From positions 187,073 to 251,072 of the forward strand of contig JALHLK010000001.1 of the NCBI GenBank assembly GCA_022844565.1: DNA of 64,000 nt, read 5' to 3'. The position numbers and the translations under genes are program-made. Below are positions 37,927 to 47,851 of this stretch, piece by piece. Under the pieces are notes generated by a model. The model made no database searches. It was not told the DNA's origin and worked only from the letters and a program-made list of their open reading frames with translations. How positions within the stretch are numbered: the stretch's first letter is position 1; every line of letters starts with the position of its first letter. Source of the DNA: Saprospiraceae bacterium (lineage in GTDB: Bacteria > Bacteroidota > Bacteroidia > Chitinophagales > Saprospiraceae).

Positions 37927-38758
37927 TTGAAGGTAGATTTGATTCAGCTAATTTTTTCTTTTCTTGCCTTGCTACGATGAAAATACTTACTTCGTATAGA
38001 AACAATATGGGTATAGCAATTAAAATTTGGGTAACAACATCAGGCGGAGTCACAATTGCAGCTACAATAAGAATGATTACAACTGCATGTCTCCGATATT
38101 TCCTCAAAAATGAAGCAGTAACTATTCCGATTTTACCTAAAAAGTAGAAAATTATAGGAAGCTCAAATACAAGACCTGTTGGGATGGTAAACATTGTCAT
38201 ATAGCCCACGTATGACGCTAAGGTCGGGGAAGTTACTATGTCTACACCTACGCTGTAGGAGGCCAGCCAAGTAACCGCAATAGGTGCAATTATAAAGTAA
38301 CCAAAACACAAGCCAGAAAAAAACAATAAGCTGCAATAAAATACGATTCCTCGTACAGCCTTTTTTTCATTATCGTACAAGCCAGGTTTTAAAAAACGCC
38401 AAAATTCCCAAAAAATATATGGAAAACTACAAATTAGTCCTATCCAAAAAGATACTTTTAAATGGACAAAGAATTGTTCTCCCATTTCTCTCGTAATTAA
38501 ATCAAATTTTGGAGGTCCATAACTGGGTATGAAATTTTGCATAATTCTGTAAGTCACAAAATCTTGCTTTTTTGGTCCCAATACGAGTTGATCAAATGTA
38601 AATTCTGGTATCAAGAAAAAGAATACTCCAAAAACGATGATACTCAGAACGCTCCTGACAATATGCCATCTCAAGACCTCTATGTGATCAAAGAAGCCCA
38701 TTTCATGCTGATCTCCCTCGGCATTTTTTTCTTTATTGCTTAAAAACTTTTGTATCAA
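37919..38758 (-). CDS. tatC: Sec-independent protein translocase subunit TatC
   Basis: Core subunit of the twin-arginine translocase, which exports folded proteins. A 279-residue protein with six membrane helices and the N-terminal TatC signature FFDHIEVLRWHIVRS (about 22-36), the signal-peptide binding face. The conserved FxKP-type stretch EFWRFLKPGLYDNEKKAV is present. TatA/B genes are not in this window. The adjacent downstream gene overlaps by 8 nt. A possible cargo is the twin-arginine aminotransferase at 12.8 kb. Confidence 0.95.
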   Translation of the reverse strand: MIQKFLSNKEKNAEGDQHEMGFFDHIEVLRWHIVRSVLSIIVFGVFFFLIPEFTFDQLVLGPKKQDFVTYRIMQNFIPSYGPPKFDLITREMGEQFFVHLKVSFWIGLICSFPYIFWEFWRFLKPGLYDNEKKAVRGIVFYCSLLFFSGLCFGYFIIAPIAVTWLASYSVGVDIVTSPTLASYVGYMTMFTIPTGLVFELPIIFYFLGKIGIVTASFLRKYRRHAVVIILIVAAIVTPPDVVTQILIAIPILFLYEVSIFIVARQEKKKLAESNLPSNA

Positions 38759-38776
38759 CTTTTAATTTTTTCGGTG

Positions 38777-38803
38777 CAAATATATTAAATGAAAACTAAA
38801 CAA
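38777..38803 (-). promoter_or_regulatory. promoter of tatC
   Basis: Minus strand TATATTTG at 38784-38777 (exact TAnnTTTG match), TTG at 38803-38801, 16-nt spacer, 18 nt upstream of the ATG. The remaining gap 38804-38948 is A/T-rich without visible structure. Confidence 0.55.
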
Positions 38804-38948
38804 AAGTTTTATAGAAAGGATTAATTTAAGAATAAAAAAATTATCTTTAAATCACTCGCTTCGCCTTCTCCATTCCGTTTGTAGCAATTTTGTTTTCCCT
38901 CCGGGTAATTTAAATTACTTGACTTTACATTATTTTATAAAGCAAAGC

Positions 38949-40025
38949 CTATACAACAACTAAAATTGGAACTTTCATATGGCCAATTATTTTTTTACTG
39001 TCACTTTTATTTAAGAAATCTAGTAGCCAACTTCGATCTTTGTGATAAATGATGATCAAATCATTTGTATCTGCTTCAGAAAGATTTAAAAGAATGTCAG
39101 TTGGTTTTTTAGCTTGAATAGCATTAAATTTCAAGGGCCAATCTAGATGCTCACAAATGACCAGGTCAAAATCAATATCTTCATCAATATCAGTATTTTT
39201 AATGTGCAATACCTCAATATGACTATCCTTCATTTGTTTTACCCATTGAATTTTTGGTAGTATATGTTTTAAATCTTCCGGTGATTCTAAAGCAAGAATA
39301 ATTTTTTTAAAGTTATTTATCTTTGTATTTGGCGGAATGAGCAGGGTAGGTACATTTGTGTTTGAAACTACCTCATTGGCCACCGAACCCAACCATCTCT
39401 TTAGAAAACTTTGTGGAGCACGTGTACTCATCACGATAAGGTCAGCATTTTTATTTTTCGCCAATTTTGTGATCTCTTTTGCCGGGTAGCCTACCAAGAA
39501 CTCATCAATAATAAGTGGGTCTACCTTTAAGTCCATACATGCTTTAGCTCTGTAATTCTCTACAAATTTTGTTAATTTTTCTCGACAAGCTTTTTCATGT
39601 GTATATGATGTATGAATTACACCATTTAATTCTACTATATCAGGAGTGAAAATATGAGAAGCCATGATAATGCTTTGATTTTGCGTGGCAATCATTTTGG
39701 CGAAATCAAAAGCAATTTTGGAATAGTCTGAAAAATCAGTAGGAAGTACTATTTTTAACATATTTCCAAAATTATTTTTTCTCAAAATATTTAGCAAAAG
39801 AAGTCTTAAGCTTTGAACGAATTCACCATTTTTTTTCAAGGAAATGATATCTTCACCAGCAATTTCAATTGCAGGTACGGAGGTGATTTTTTTATTCAAA
39901 AATTCATCAATATTCTCATTTTCTTTGAGTCTAAAATCAATGCCAGCTTCAGTCAATAAATTACTTATTGAATTCACAACTTGCGTGTAGTTGGCTGATT
40001 CCGTTCCGTATAAAGTAATTTCCAT
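38949..40025 (-). CDS. thioredoxin-like/double universal stress domain fusion
   Basis: A 358-residue protein. Residues 1-85 (MEITLYGTESANYTQVVNSI, and VPAIEIAGEDII) resemble a glutaredoxin/thioredoxin fold: the start beta-alpha segment and the cis-proline VPAIEI are present, but the CxxC pair is replaced by ESAN, so it cannot do normal thiol chemistry. Residues about 89-222 are a Usp domain (KIVLPTDFSDYSKIAFDFA, and ATP-type loop TRAPQSFLKRWLGSVANEVV). About 230-358 are a second, degenerate Usp-like half. It lies 5 nt after a CBS gene on the same strand. It probably senses energy or redox stress. An FNR-like site lies upstream of the operon. Confidence 0.8.
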   Translation of the reverse strand: MEITLYGTESANYTQVVNSISNLLTEAGIDFRLKENENIDEFLNKKITSVPAIEIAGEDIISLKKNGEFVQSLRLLLLNILRKNNFGNMLKIVLPTDFSDYSKIAFDFAKMIATQNQSIIMASHIFTPDIVELNGVIHTSYTHEKACREKLTKFVENYRAKACMDLKVDPLIIDEFLVGYPAKEITKLAKNKNADLIVMSTRAPQSFLKRWLGSVANEVVSNTNVPTLLIPPNTKINNFKKIILALESPEDLKHILPKIQWVKQMKDSHIEVLHIKNTDIDEDIDFDLVICEHLDWPLKFNAIQAKKPTDILLNLSEADTNDLIIIYHKDRSWLLDFLNKSDSKKIIGHMKVPILVVV

Positions 40026-40030
40026 TTACA

Positions 40031-40477
40031 TTATTGATATTGATATTTTGTTTCTGCACTTCCTTCATCTGCCAACTTACTTATGATATCATATGTTGTT
40101 AAAATTCCAACCAATTTATCATTTTCTACTACTGGCAATGCATGAAATTTATTAATCTTAAAAATGTCAAGGGCTGTATTTATCCTGTCATCAGGAGATA
40201 ATTTAGCAATGCCCTTTGTCATAATCACATTGATTTCAAATAGTTCGTTTCTCACATCATCAACCACTTTTGGATCATTATTGACCTGAAATCCTCTTTG
40301 AAAAAGAAGATAATCAGATTTACTCAGCATTCCTACCAAAATATTTGCTTCTACGATTGGTATATGATGAATATTATGTTTATTAAATACTTCACCTGCT
40401 GCTTTTAAACTGTCTTTTGGATGGAGTGATATCACTTCATGTGTCATAAGCGTAGAAACTTTTGCTGCTAAATTCAT
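40031..40477 (-). CDS. two-CBS-domain protein
   Basis: A 148-residue protein made of two CBS motifs (VSTLMTHEVISLHPKDSLK, FNKHNIHHIPIVEANILVGM and FKINKFHALPVVENDKLVGI). CBS pairs bind adenine nucleotides. It has no fused catalytic domain, so it probably acts by interaction, and it precedes the Usp fusion gene by 5 nt, making a two-gene nucleotide-sensing unit. Upstream lies an FNR-like palindrome. Confidence 0.88.
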   Translation of the reverse strand: MNLAAKVSTLMTHEVISLHPKDSLKAAGEVFNKHNIHHIPIVEANILVGMLSKSDYLLFQRGFQVNNDPKVVDDVRNELFEINVIMTKGIAKLSPDDRINTALDIFKINKFHALPVVENDKLVGILTTYDIISKLADEGSAETKYQYQ

Positions 40478-40562
40478 TGTTCTTTTTTTTATAATTTACT
40501 ATTTGTCTTTGTTTAATTTTACGGATTTTACTTTGCTTGTAATGCATTGTAAAACTTGATGT

Positions 40563-40606
40563 CAAAGATTGTGGTATTTATCAAATCGAAATATGATTTC
40601 AATCAT
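40563..40606 (-). promoter_or_regulatory. FNR-like operator and promoter of the CBS-Usp operon
   Basis: Palindrome ATGATTTCAATCAT (40593-40606), with arms ATGATT and AATCAT. Downstream on the minus strand, AATCTTTG at 40570-40563 is one base off TAnnTTTG. If that element is the -7 box, the palindrome centres close to -41, the usual place of an activating FNR/Crp site. The start codon is about 86 nt further on. Other inverted repeats (ATGAC...GTCAT) are nearby at 40604-40626. Confidence 0.45.
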
Positions 40607-40731
40607 GACAAAAAATGATAAATGTCATTTTAGCGCTTTTGGTGAAATTAGGCTTTTGATTTTCATATACCATATTAGCTATTTTTATAACTAAATTATT
40701 TAGATTTAATCATTTTATATATTTTGATTTT

Positions 40732-40739
40732 TATCTTTG
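40732..40739 (+). promoter_or_regulatory. -7 promoter element of the giant surface protein gene
   Basis: TATCTTTG, an exact TAnnTTTG match 30 nt upstream of the ATG at 40770. It covers the upstream in-frame TTG (40737), so that codon cannot be the start. No -33 TTG is at the usual distance. Confidence 0.45.
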
Positions 40740-40769
40740 TTTAAAAAAAATCTTAATCCTAAACAAAAG

Positions 40770-43700
40770 ATGAATAAGTGCAGACTCATTTTGCTAAACC
40801 TGTTGATATTTACATACGTTTTACCAAATTATGGAGCCGATTACTATTGGATAGGTGGCTCTGGTAATTGGGCAGAAATAAGCCATTGGGCCACATCATC
40901 AGGTGGAACAATTACCTATGCTCAAACTCCAACAGCCGCCGATAATGTAATTTTTGATGTAAATTCATTTACGGCTGCAAATCAAGTGATTACCATAAAC
41001 GATGATAATGTTTTTTCTAGAAATCTCACGATTAGAAATGTAATCTTTAATCCTAGATTTGATGGTGCAACAAATAGTAAATTAAATATTTTTGGAAGTC
41101 TTGATATAGCTGAAACTTGTTTTTGGGATTTCAAAGGTCTTATCGTTTTTCAAGGTGCCTCCACAGGATTAACGATCAATTTTTCTAACAAAAGGGCCGC
41201 GAATAACGTAAATTTTATGGGAGTTGGCTCATGGTTGGTGAATAGTCCGCTGATAGTAGAATCTACCTTGTCTATTTTAGAAGGAAGTATCGATTTTGGA
41301 AACCAAAGAGTTGAATGCCAATTTTTAAAATCAACTGGAAGTGGCAAAAGATCAATTAATTTTAATAACTCTCAATGGTTAATAAGCGGACTCACTATCA
41401 TAATTAATGAGTTTTGGCTGGATAGTCCTTTTAATATTTTGTCTGTAGTTATTCATTCAGTTAATCTAACCACCACGTCGAATAATGCTAAAATAGAGTT
41501 GAATACCAAAAAAAGTGATTTTTATATTACTGGACAAGGTCAAATTGAACTTCCTGGACTTTTTTATTCGTCAAATCTTGGAAGATCGTCATTTATAAAT
41601 TTGAGAAGTGAAGCTAATGTTTCTTTAAAAGGAAATCTCGAAACCAATCATAGCATTTTTATGAATTCTCCTTTAGTTTTAAAAAGTTTTGTACTAAAAC
41701 CAGGTGTTAATTTAAGTCTTTTGTCGGGAGCAACCTTTAAGTTTGAAAATATAATAGGAGATGGAAATTGTAGTAATTATATCACACTTTTATCTTTTCC
41801 TAATAGTAATTTAGTTAATTTTGAAAGTTCAGCGGCTTCTAACATAGCATATTATCAAATAAATAACATCAAACTTAATGGAAGCGCTACAGCTAATAGC
41901 TCAATAAAACTTGGTGCAACAACTGGATGGACTATTACAGAAAAAGCTTCTCAAAATTTTTATTGGGTTGGTCGAAATAGTAATTGGAGCAATGCCAATG
42001 CTTGGTCTTTTACCAGTGGTGGTCCAGCTGCGGGTTGTTTGCCTTCTGCCGTAGATAATGTGTTTTTTGATAATAATTCATTTAATGGAGGTAATCAGTA
42101 TGTCAATGTAGATCAAGAAGATGTTTACTGTAAAGATATTAAATGGTTAAATATACCCTCTGGTACTGGTGTAAAGGGAGGGTTAACAAGAAGAATTCAA
42201 GTGTATGGTTCACTCGAGTTTTCTTCTGCTATGATAGATAGTTTTGACGGGGAGTATTTATTTTTAGGGAGTGGAGATCATACGATCACTTCAAGAGGGA
42301 AGGCTTTCACTCGAGATGTATATTTTAATAATTCTTTGGGTTCATGGACATTTAAAGATAACTTTGAAAGTCAAAGAAGGGCATTATTTTCAAATGGAAA
42401 GTTAGTTTTTGATAATGTAACGGCAACATTCAATCGTTTTATATCAGAAATTAATACACAGAGGCAGATGGATTTAAAAAATTCACTCATATTATTTAAG
42501 TGGTACCACAACTGGCATCCTTTCGCCACGATCCAAGCTGAAAATCTAACACTAAACTCAGGTATGTCAGAAATTAAATATACGGGTACAAATTATGGAT
42601 ACCTCAGTTTTCAAGGCAATGAAAAAGTTAAGCTTCATAAATTAAATTTTGATATAGCTGATGCAAATTTGTCTAATTGGACATATAATGATAAAGCTTT
42701 TTTAGAAGCGAATCATGTTGTTTTCGCAGGCACCGGATATTTAAATCTGACAGGTAAATTTGACACGATGACACTAACTCATGGCCATAGCTACGAATTT
42801 CATGAAGAAACAAAACTTGAGATGAATAAGTTGATTCACAAAGATGCTTGTAAAGGTTTTGTTACATTCGGTAGGCAAGTTTTTAATTTTAATGATAAAT
42901 TTCCCTCTTTAAAAATTAATAGCACTGATGCATACACTAAGTTTTCAGTTAAAGATATTCATGTCTCATCAATAGCACCTATCAAATTGATCAATTCTCT
43001 TGATAATGGAGGTAACATGGGGTGGGTTTTCGAAGGAGCTTCAGTGGGACGAACACTTTTCTTTATCGGTAAAAACTCATTTTGGAATGATACACAAAAT
43101 TGGTCTTTAGCCAGTGGGGGAGCAGGAGGTGAATGTTTACCAACCGAGCTAGACAATGTAATTTTTGATAATAATTCGCAACTTTCGACTTTAAACTCAC
43201 TTTCATCTGGTCCTAATTCTATTTCAAATTTTTGTAAAAACTTCACTTTTAATGTTGATAATTTCAACGGCACTGTAAACTTAAATGATTTATACATTTA
43301 TGGCAATTTTAGTGTTTTGAAAAACATTAGTAATTTTATTACAAATCTATATTTTACAGCATCAAAAGATACCATTCAAAAAATCAATGTCACAAATTCC
43401 TTCAAATTTTGGTATACCATGAAAAGGAATAATTCTACACTTGAGTTAAATACTCCTATTCAAACTACAGGTTGGCTACAAATCCTCGAAGGTATTTTTA
43501 ATACGAATAATCATACTATAACAATCAACGAGGATTTATACATCGGAAAAGCTGTTGACGCGTCTAAACCAATTATAAATCTAGGAACTTCCAAAATTTT
43601 TATTAATGGGGTATATACAGAAAGTAGAAATTCTGTTTATATCCAAAAATTTGCTCAAGTTAATGGTCTTGAGTCAGAAATCTACTTAACCAACCAAACA

Positions 43701-46163
43701 ACAGGTTTGACCAATTACTCTGTAGAAACCAAATTGGGTAAACTTGAAGCTACTTCAATCACTGGAAAAGCATTTTTTACCACAGAAGCTAAAGACTTAT
43801 TCATTAAAAATTTAATATTGCGTGGAGACGGTGAATTTAAGTATAAGTTTTTTAGTTCTAATCCCGAAGGTAAGATTAAAGCGGATACAGTTATACTATC
43901 AGCTGGCAAGTCCTATGTATTTCAAAATGCCTCTCAAATAGAAATTACTAAGTACTTTCAAGCAAGGGGTAATAATTGTAAACCAATCTCAATAGCTTCA
44001 CTAAGTACGGGAAATAAAGCTGTAATAAATATGCCAACCACAGCAAGGATTAATATGGATTTTGCTCAATTGCGTGATATGCAAGGCATAGGTGGGGCGG
44101 ATTTTAATGCAGGACCATATAGTACCAACATCAACAATAGTAATGTTGGCTGGACCTTTCCGCAACCAAATACACTTAGTGAAATTGTGGGTTTTTTAGG
44201 TCCTGATCAAATACTATGTCCTGGTCAAAACGCATTGCTACTCGATGCTAATAGTTATACTCCTGATGAAAAATATCTATGGTCTAATGGAAGTACTAAT
44301 TCACAATTGAATGTTTCAACCTCTGGTCTTTATCATGTGAGAGTAACATTTGGAGCTACTTGTGTTACTAGTGATACGATTAGAATATCCTTAGGAAGTG
44401 ATATAAAAGATTATTTACCAAATGATACAATATTATGCAATGCGCCATCTCTTGTTCTGAAGTCAACAATTAACGACTCAAAATTTAAATATCTTTGGAG
44501 TAACGGTAGTACTGCACAAGACTTGAGCGTAAATGCTTCAGGATTGTATAAATTATCTCTTCAAAATGAAAATTGTACCTTTCAAGATTCGGTCAATATT
44601 TCATTTTTACGAGTGGATGATGTGAATTTACCTTCTCAAATCACCTTATGTTCTGGTGATTCTATTATTTTAAATGCTGTTAATAACTATGATCGGTGGA
44701 GGTGGCAAAATGGTGCATCAACCCAAACCTTCATTGCGAAAAACCAAGGCTTGTACTGGGTTGAGATCACAAAAGGTCCATGTATAGTTTTTGATTCGAC
44801 CAATGTGACTGTCACGCCACGACCTATTTTTAACCTTGGTAGAGACACATCATTTTGTGAAGGAAATTTATTGAATCTTTCATCAGGCTCCCCTGACGTA
44901 ATACGTTGGCAGGACAATTCTACCAATGCAAACTTAAACGTAAGAAGATCTGGTGTGTATTTTGCAACTAAAGGTTCGGGAAATTGTACATTTAGTGATA
45001 CGATCAATGTAGTAGTACATCCTTTACCATTAGTAAATTTAGGAAGTGATATCACTTTGTGTAATCAAGAATCAGCACGATTAAATGCTCAAGGTAACAA
45101 TTTGAGGTATTTATGGTCGACAGGAAGCACAAATCCTGAAATAATTGTAAATTCTGCAAATTCATATCGAGTTACTGTAACTAATAATACAACTAATTGC
45201 GAAAATAGAGATACAGTACTGGTTTCATTGATCAATATTGTAAAACCTAATTTAGGAAGTGATACAAGGTTTTGTGCGAATAATAGTAGTACTCTAAGTA
45301 TTACACCTCAAGTAAATACAAGGACACTTTGGTCGACAGGGGTTAGTACAAATAGTATTTCCGTAAATACATCTGGTACTTATTGGGTCGAAATATCTCA
45401 AGCTAATTGTAAAGAACGTGATTCAATCAATATTGTAGTTTTACCTCGTCCTACAATCACTTCGCCAAGCACGATAACTATTTGCGAACAAGGAACATCT
45501 GAAGTTACCCTTACTGGTACTTTTGATAATGTGTTATGGGGTAATGGTCAGACACAACCTAAACTGCCTGTCAATCAACCAGGTAGATATACCTATAGAG
45601 TAAGTCGAGATATCTGTACTTTAGATAGTGCAGTCAATGTAACCATTGTAAATATACCAGTACCAGATTTAGGAGAAAATTTAGAACTTTGCCAAGGCGA
45701 GAGAGCAACACTCACCGCACCCGATTTTAATGGTACAACTACATGGAGTACAGGTAGTAATGCAAAATCAATAAATGTAAGGAATGGTGGAACGTATACC
45801 TTGAGCTTATCTTCAAACGGATGTACAAAAATTGACTCTGTAAGCATCAATCTCATCAATTGTGATGGCGATATTGTGTATTTCCCAAATATTATCGCTC
45901 CTAATAAAATTTCAATTGATAATCAATTTTTCAAAGGTGTTCTAGATCAAAATTATAATCTTACTAATTTCGAGCTACAAGTATATGATAGGCAAGGTAA
46001 TATGGTTTTTAATACTAAAGATATAAATATAACTTGGGATGGGAGTCTCAATGGTGCTACACTCCAAGAAGGTGTTTTTACGTACAAATGTAAAGTGAGT
46101 GCAGAGGGCAGGAAAAAAGTTGAAGATAAAATTATATCAGGAGCGGTGACTGTAGTGAGGTAA
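40770..46163 (+). CDS. giant secreted repeat protein with CHU_C/T9SS type-B C-terminal domain
   Basis: A 1797-residue surface protein. Signal peptide at 1-23 (MNKCRLILLNLLIFTYVLP). The N-terminal two thirds contain three large modules, each opening with a related block: YYWIGGSGNWAEISHW, FYWVGRNSNWSNANAW and LFFIGKNSFWNDTQNW, each followed by a DNVIFDxNS motif. The next part (about 1145-1680) is about eight Ig-like repeats of roughly 75 residues with LWSNGST, L.V..SGLY and DTI motifs. The last about 90 residues (IVYFPNIIAPN, FELQVYDRQGNMVF, WDGSL, GVFTYKCKV) are a CHU_C/gliding-motility-associated type-B sorting domain, which directs export by the T9SS. I chose ATG 40770, which gives a proper signal peptide and follows the -7 element. 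It is probably a cell-surface adhesin or gliding-related protein. Confidence 0.88.
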   Translation: MNKCRLILLNLLIFTYVLPNYGADYYWIGGSGNWAEISHWATSSGGTITYAQTPTAADNVIFDVNSFTAANQVITINDDNVFSRNLTIRNVIFNPRFDGATNSKLNIFGSLDIAETCFWDFKGLIVFQGASTGLTINFSNKRAANNVNFMGVGSWLVNSPLIVESTLSILEGSIDFGNQRVECQFLKSTGSGKRSINFNNSQWLISGLTIIINEFWLDSPFNILSVVIHSVNLTTTSNNAKIELNTKKSDFYITGQGQIELPGLFYSSNLGRSSFINLRSEANVSLKGNLETNHSIFMNSPLVLKSFVLKPGVNLSLLSGATFKFENIIGDGNCSNYITLLSFPNSNLVNFESSAASNIAYYQINNIKLNGSATANSSIKLGATTGWTITEKASQNFYWVGRNSNWSNANAWSFTSGGPAAGCLPSAVDNVFFDNNSFNGGNQYVNVDQEDVYCKDIKWLNIPSGTGVKGGLTRRIQVYGSLEFSSAMIDSFDGEYLFLGSGDHTITSRGKAFTRDVYFNNSLGSWTFKDNFESQRRALFSNGKLVFDNVTATFNRFISEINTQRQMDLKNSLILFKWYHNWHPFATIQAENLTLNSGMSEIKYTGTNYGYLSFQGNEKVKLHKLNFDIADANLSNWTYNDKAFLEANHVVFAGTGYLNLTGKFDTMTLTHGHSYEFHEETKLEMNKLIHKDACKGFVTFGRQVFNFNDKFPSLKINSTDAYTKFSVKDIHVSSIAPIKLINSLDNGGNMGWVFEGASVGRTLFFIGKNSFWNDTQNWSLASGGAGGECLPTELDNVIFDNNSQLSTLNSLSSGPNSISNFCKNFTFNVDNFNGTVNLNDLYIYGNFSVLKNISNFITNLYFTASKDTIQKINVTNSFKFWYTMKRNNSTLELNTPIQTTGWLQILEGIFNTNNHTITINEDLYIGKAVDASKPIINLGTSKIFINGVYTESRNSVYIQKFAQVNGLESEIYLTNQTTGLTNYSVETKLGKLEATSITGKAFFTTEAKDLFIKNLILRGDGEFKYKFFSSNPEGKIKADTVILSAGKSYVFQNASQIEITKYFQARGNNCKPISIASLSTGNKAVINMPTTARINMDFAQLRDMQGIGGADFNAGPYSTNINNSNVGWTFPQPNTLSEIVGFLGPDQILCPGQNALLLDANSYTPDEKYLWSNGSTNSQLNVSTSGLYHVRVTFGATCVTSDTIRISLGSDIKDYLPNDTILCNAPSLVLKSTINDSKFKYLWSNGSTAQDLSVNASGLYKLSLQNENCTFQDSVNISFLRVDDVNLPSQITLCSGDSIILNAVNNYDRWRWQNGASTQTFIAKNQGLYWVEITKGPCIVFDSTNVTVTPRPIFNLGRDTSFCEGNLLNLSSGSPDVIRWQDNSTNANLNVRRSGVYFATKGSGNCTFSDTINVVVHPLPLVNLGSDITLCNQESARLNAQGNNLRYLWSTGSTNPEIIVNSANSYRVTVTNNTTNCENRDTVLVSLINIVKPNLGSDTRFCANNSSTLSITPQVNTRTLWSTGVSTNSISVNTSGTYWVEISQANCKERDSINIVVLPRPTITSPSTITICEQGTSEVTLTGTFDNVLWGNGQTQPKLPVNQPGRYTYRVSRDICTLDSAVNVTIVNIPVPDLGENLELCQGERATLTAPDFNGTTTWSTGSNAKSINVRNGGTYTLSLSSNGCTKIDSVSINLINCDGDIVYFPNIIAPNKISIDNQFFKGVLDQNYNLTNFELQVYDRQGNMVFNTKDINITWDGSLNGATLQEGVFTYKCKVSAEGRKKVEDKIISGAVTVVR

Positions 46164-46313
46164 ACTTCGAACAGTAAATTTGATTCTTTGGAAATCTCTA
46201 ATTAAACTATAATTAGGATCCCTATAAAGAAGTTTTCAACACTTAAAAGCTTATTTTCCATAGGTTGAGTTAGTCAGAATTATATAAGACTTAAAATGAA
46301 AAAATATTTTTCT

Positions 46314-46342
46314 TTGTCATTATAATCATATTGTTGATATTT
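46314..46342 (+). promoter_or_regulatory. promoter of the DUF2490-mtgA unit
   Basis: TTG at 46314-46316, 18-nt spacer, GATATTTG at 46335-46342 (one mismatch to TAnnTTTG), 19 nt upstream of the ATG. Confidence 0.5.
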
Positions 46343-46361
46343 GCACTAATATTAATATGTT

Positions 46362-47039
46362 ATGACATTTTCCCGATATTTTATATTCCTCTCACTGTGT
46401 TGTTTCTTGCTTTTTTCAGTAGAAATGAGTAGTCAAAATAATTCTGTGGGCAATTGGATTTCGTATTTTGGTAATCAACCAATAGGTAAAAGACTCACAC
46501 TTTGGAATGAAGTACAATACAGGGATTATAAAATTGCTGGTGACTTCAATCAATTGATTTTAAGGGCGGGTTTGGGTTATAATTTGACTGAAAATAATAA
46601 TAACATGCTTGCAGGCTATGCCTATATCGTAACGGATAGAACAAGTGGTGAAGTTAATAATACTTTTAACGAACATCGATTATGGCAACAATTCATGAAT
46701 AGACAAGTCATCAAGCGAGTGGTATTTCAAAATAGGTATAGACTCGAAGAGCGATTTATAGAGGATGATTTTCAATTACGATTTAGGCATATGGTTAATG
46801 TTTTTGTTCCCTTGAACAATAAAACCTTGGCACCCAAAACACTTTACACCCACGTGTTCAATGAATTATTTATAAAAGCTAATTCACCTAAATTTGATAG
46901 AAATCGACTCTACGGAGGACTAGGATATGTGGTAGATGGCTCAAAAAGGTTGGAAATCGGATTTCTCCGACAACATTTGGATGCTTCATTCAAAGATCAA
47001 ATACAATTATATTTCTTTAACAACTTTAGACTGAGGTAG
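46362..47039 (+). CDS. DUF2490 outer-membrane-type protein
   Basis: A 225-residue protein with a signal peptide (residues 1-25, ending SVEMSSQ) and a DUF2490-type barrel: NWISYFGNQPIGKRLTLWNE, LRAGLGYNL, NTFNEHRLWQQF and RYRLEERF. It ends in FFNNFRLR. The family is widespread in Bacteroidota, and its function is unknown. Its TAG stop overlaps the GTG start of mtgA by one base, so translation is probably coupled. Confidence 0.85.
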   Translation: MTFSRYFIFLSLCCFLLFSVEMSSQNNSVGNWISYFGNQPIGKRLTLWNEVQYRDYKIAGDFNQLILRAGLGYNLTENNNNMLAGYAYIVTDRTSGEVNNTFNEHRLWQQFMNRQVIKRVVFQNRYRLEERFIEDDFQLRFRHMVNVFVPLNNKTLAPKTLYTHVFNELFIKANSPKFDRNRLYGGLGYVVDGSKRLEIGFLRQHLDASFKDQIQLYFFNNFRLR

Positions 47040-47848
47040 TGAGCAAGAAGAAAGTTGTCCAAAAGAAATCTAGTCAAAGTAAGAGACCAACGAATAAATA
47101 CTTTAATTGGTTGAAGACGAAAGGTCTAATGTATGTAAAATACTTTATAATCGGATTCTTCGGATTAAGTATCATTACTACAATTTTATTTAGATTTGTA
47201 CCGATACCGATTACACCCTTAATGTTGATCCGTTGCACCGAACAAGTCATGGATAAAAATAAAGATCTTAAACTATATAAAGATTGGGTAAGTATAGAGC
47301 ACATATCCGGACCCATGAAACTGGCGGTTGTGTGTTCAGAAGATCAAAAATATCTTGACCATTTTGGTTTTGACCTAGAATCAATAAAAAAGGTTTTAGA
47401 CAATAGGGGTAGTAAAAAAAGAATACGAGGAGCTAGTACTATAAGCCAACAAACCGCCAAGAATGTTTTTTTGTGGCCGGGAAGAAGTTGGATTCGCAAA
47501 GGCTTGGAGGTATATTTTACATTGCTAATTGAAACATTTTGGTCAAAAGAAAGAATCCTCGAAGTATATCTTAACATTGCAGAAATGGGAGAAGGCATTT
47601 ATGGTGTAGAAGCAGCGGGGCAAACATATTTTAAAAAAGAGGCAAAGACCATTAATAAATCAGAGGCTGCCCTTATTGCTGCCATTTTGCCAAACCCTAG
47701 GAAATATAGTGCAGTGAACCCAAGTAGTTATATAAGGGCTAGACAACGATGGATCAAAAGACAAATGTCTTATTGGGGCAATGACCTAGATTTTTCAAAA
47801 GAAGAGGAAGAAGAAACACAACAATCTAAAAAGACTAAACGTAAATAA
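47039..47848 (+). CDS. mtgA: monofunctional biosynthetic peptidoglycan transglycosylase
   Basis: Polymerises lipid II into glycan strands. A 269-residue protein with a basic N-terminus, one membrane helix (about 34-53) and a GT51 domain. The catalytic Glu is in CSEDQKYLDHFGFD (about 102-115), the second conserved block is RGASTISQQTAKNVFLWP, and EVYLNIAEMGEGIYGVEAAG follows, all intact. There is no transpeptidase domain. The start is GTG at 47039, overlapping the upstream TAG by one base (TAGTG). The C-terminus is highly charged. Confidence 0.93.
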   Translation: MSKKKVVQKKSSQSKRPTNKYFNWLKTKGLMYVKYFIIGFFGLSIITTILFRFVPIPITPLMLIRCTEQVMDKNKDLKLYKDWVSIEHISGPMKLAVVCSEDQKYLDHFGFDLESIKKVLDNRGSKKRIRGASTISQQTAKNVFLWPGRSWIRKGLEVYFTLLIETFWSKERILEVYLNIAEMGEGIYGVEAAGQTYFKKEAKTINKSEAALIAAILPNPRKYSAVNPSSYIRARQRWIKRQMSYWGNDLDFSKEEEEETQQSKKTKRK

Positions 47849-47851
47849 GAC

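Noticed and set aside
40593-40626. Second palindrome ATGAC...GTCAT upstream of the CBS gene as a separate operator
   Set aside because: The arms are only five bases and the spacing is wide; chance in A/T-rich DNA is likely. Kept only as a note to the FNR-like site.
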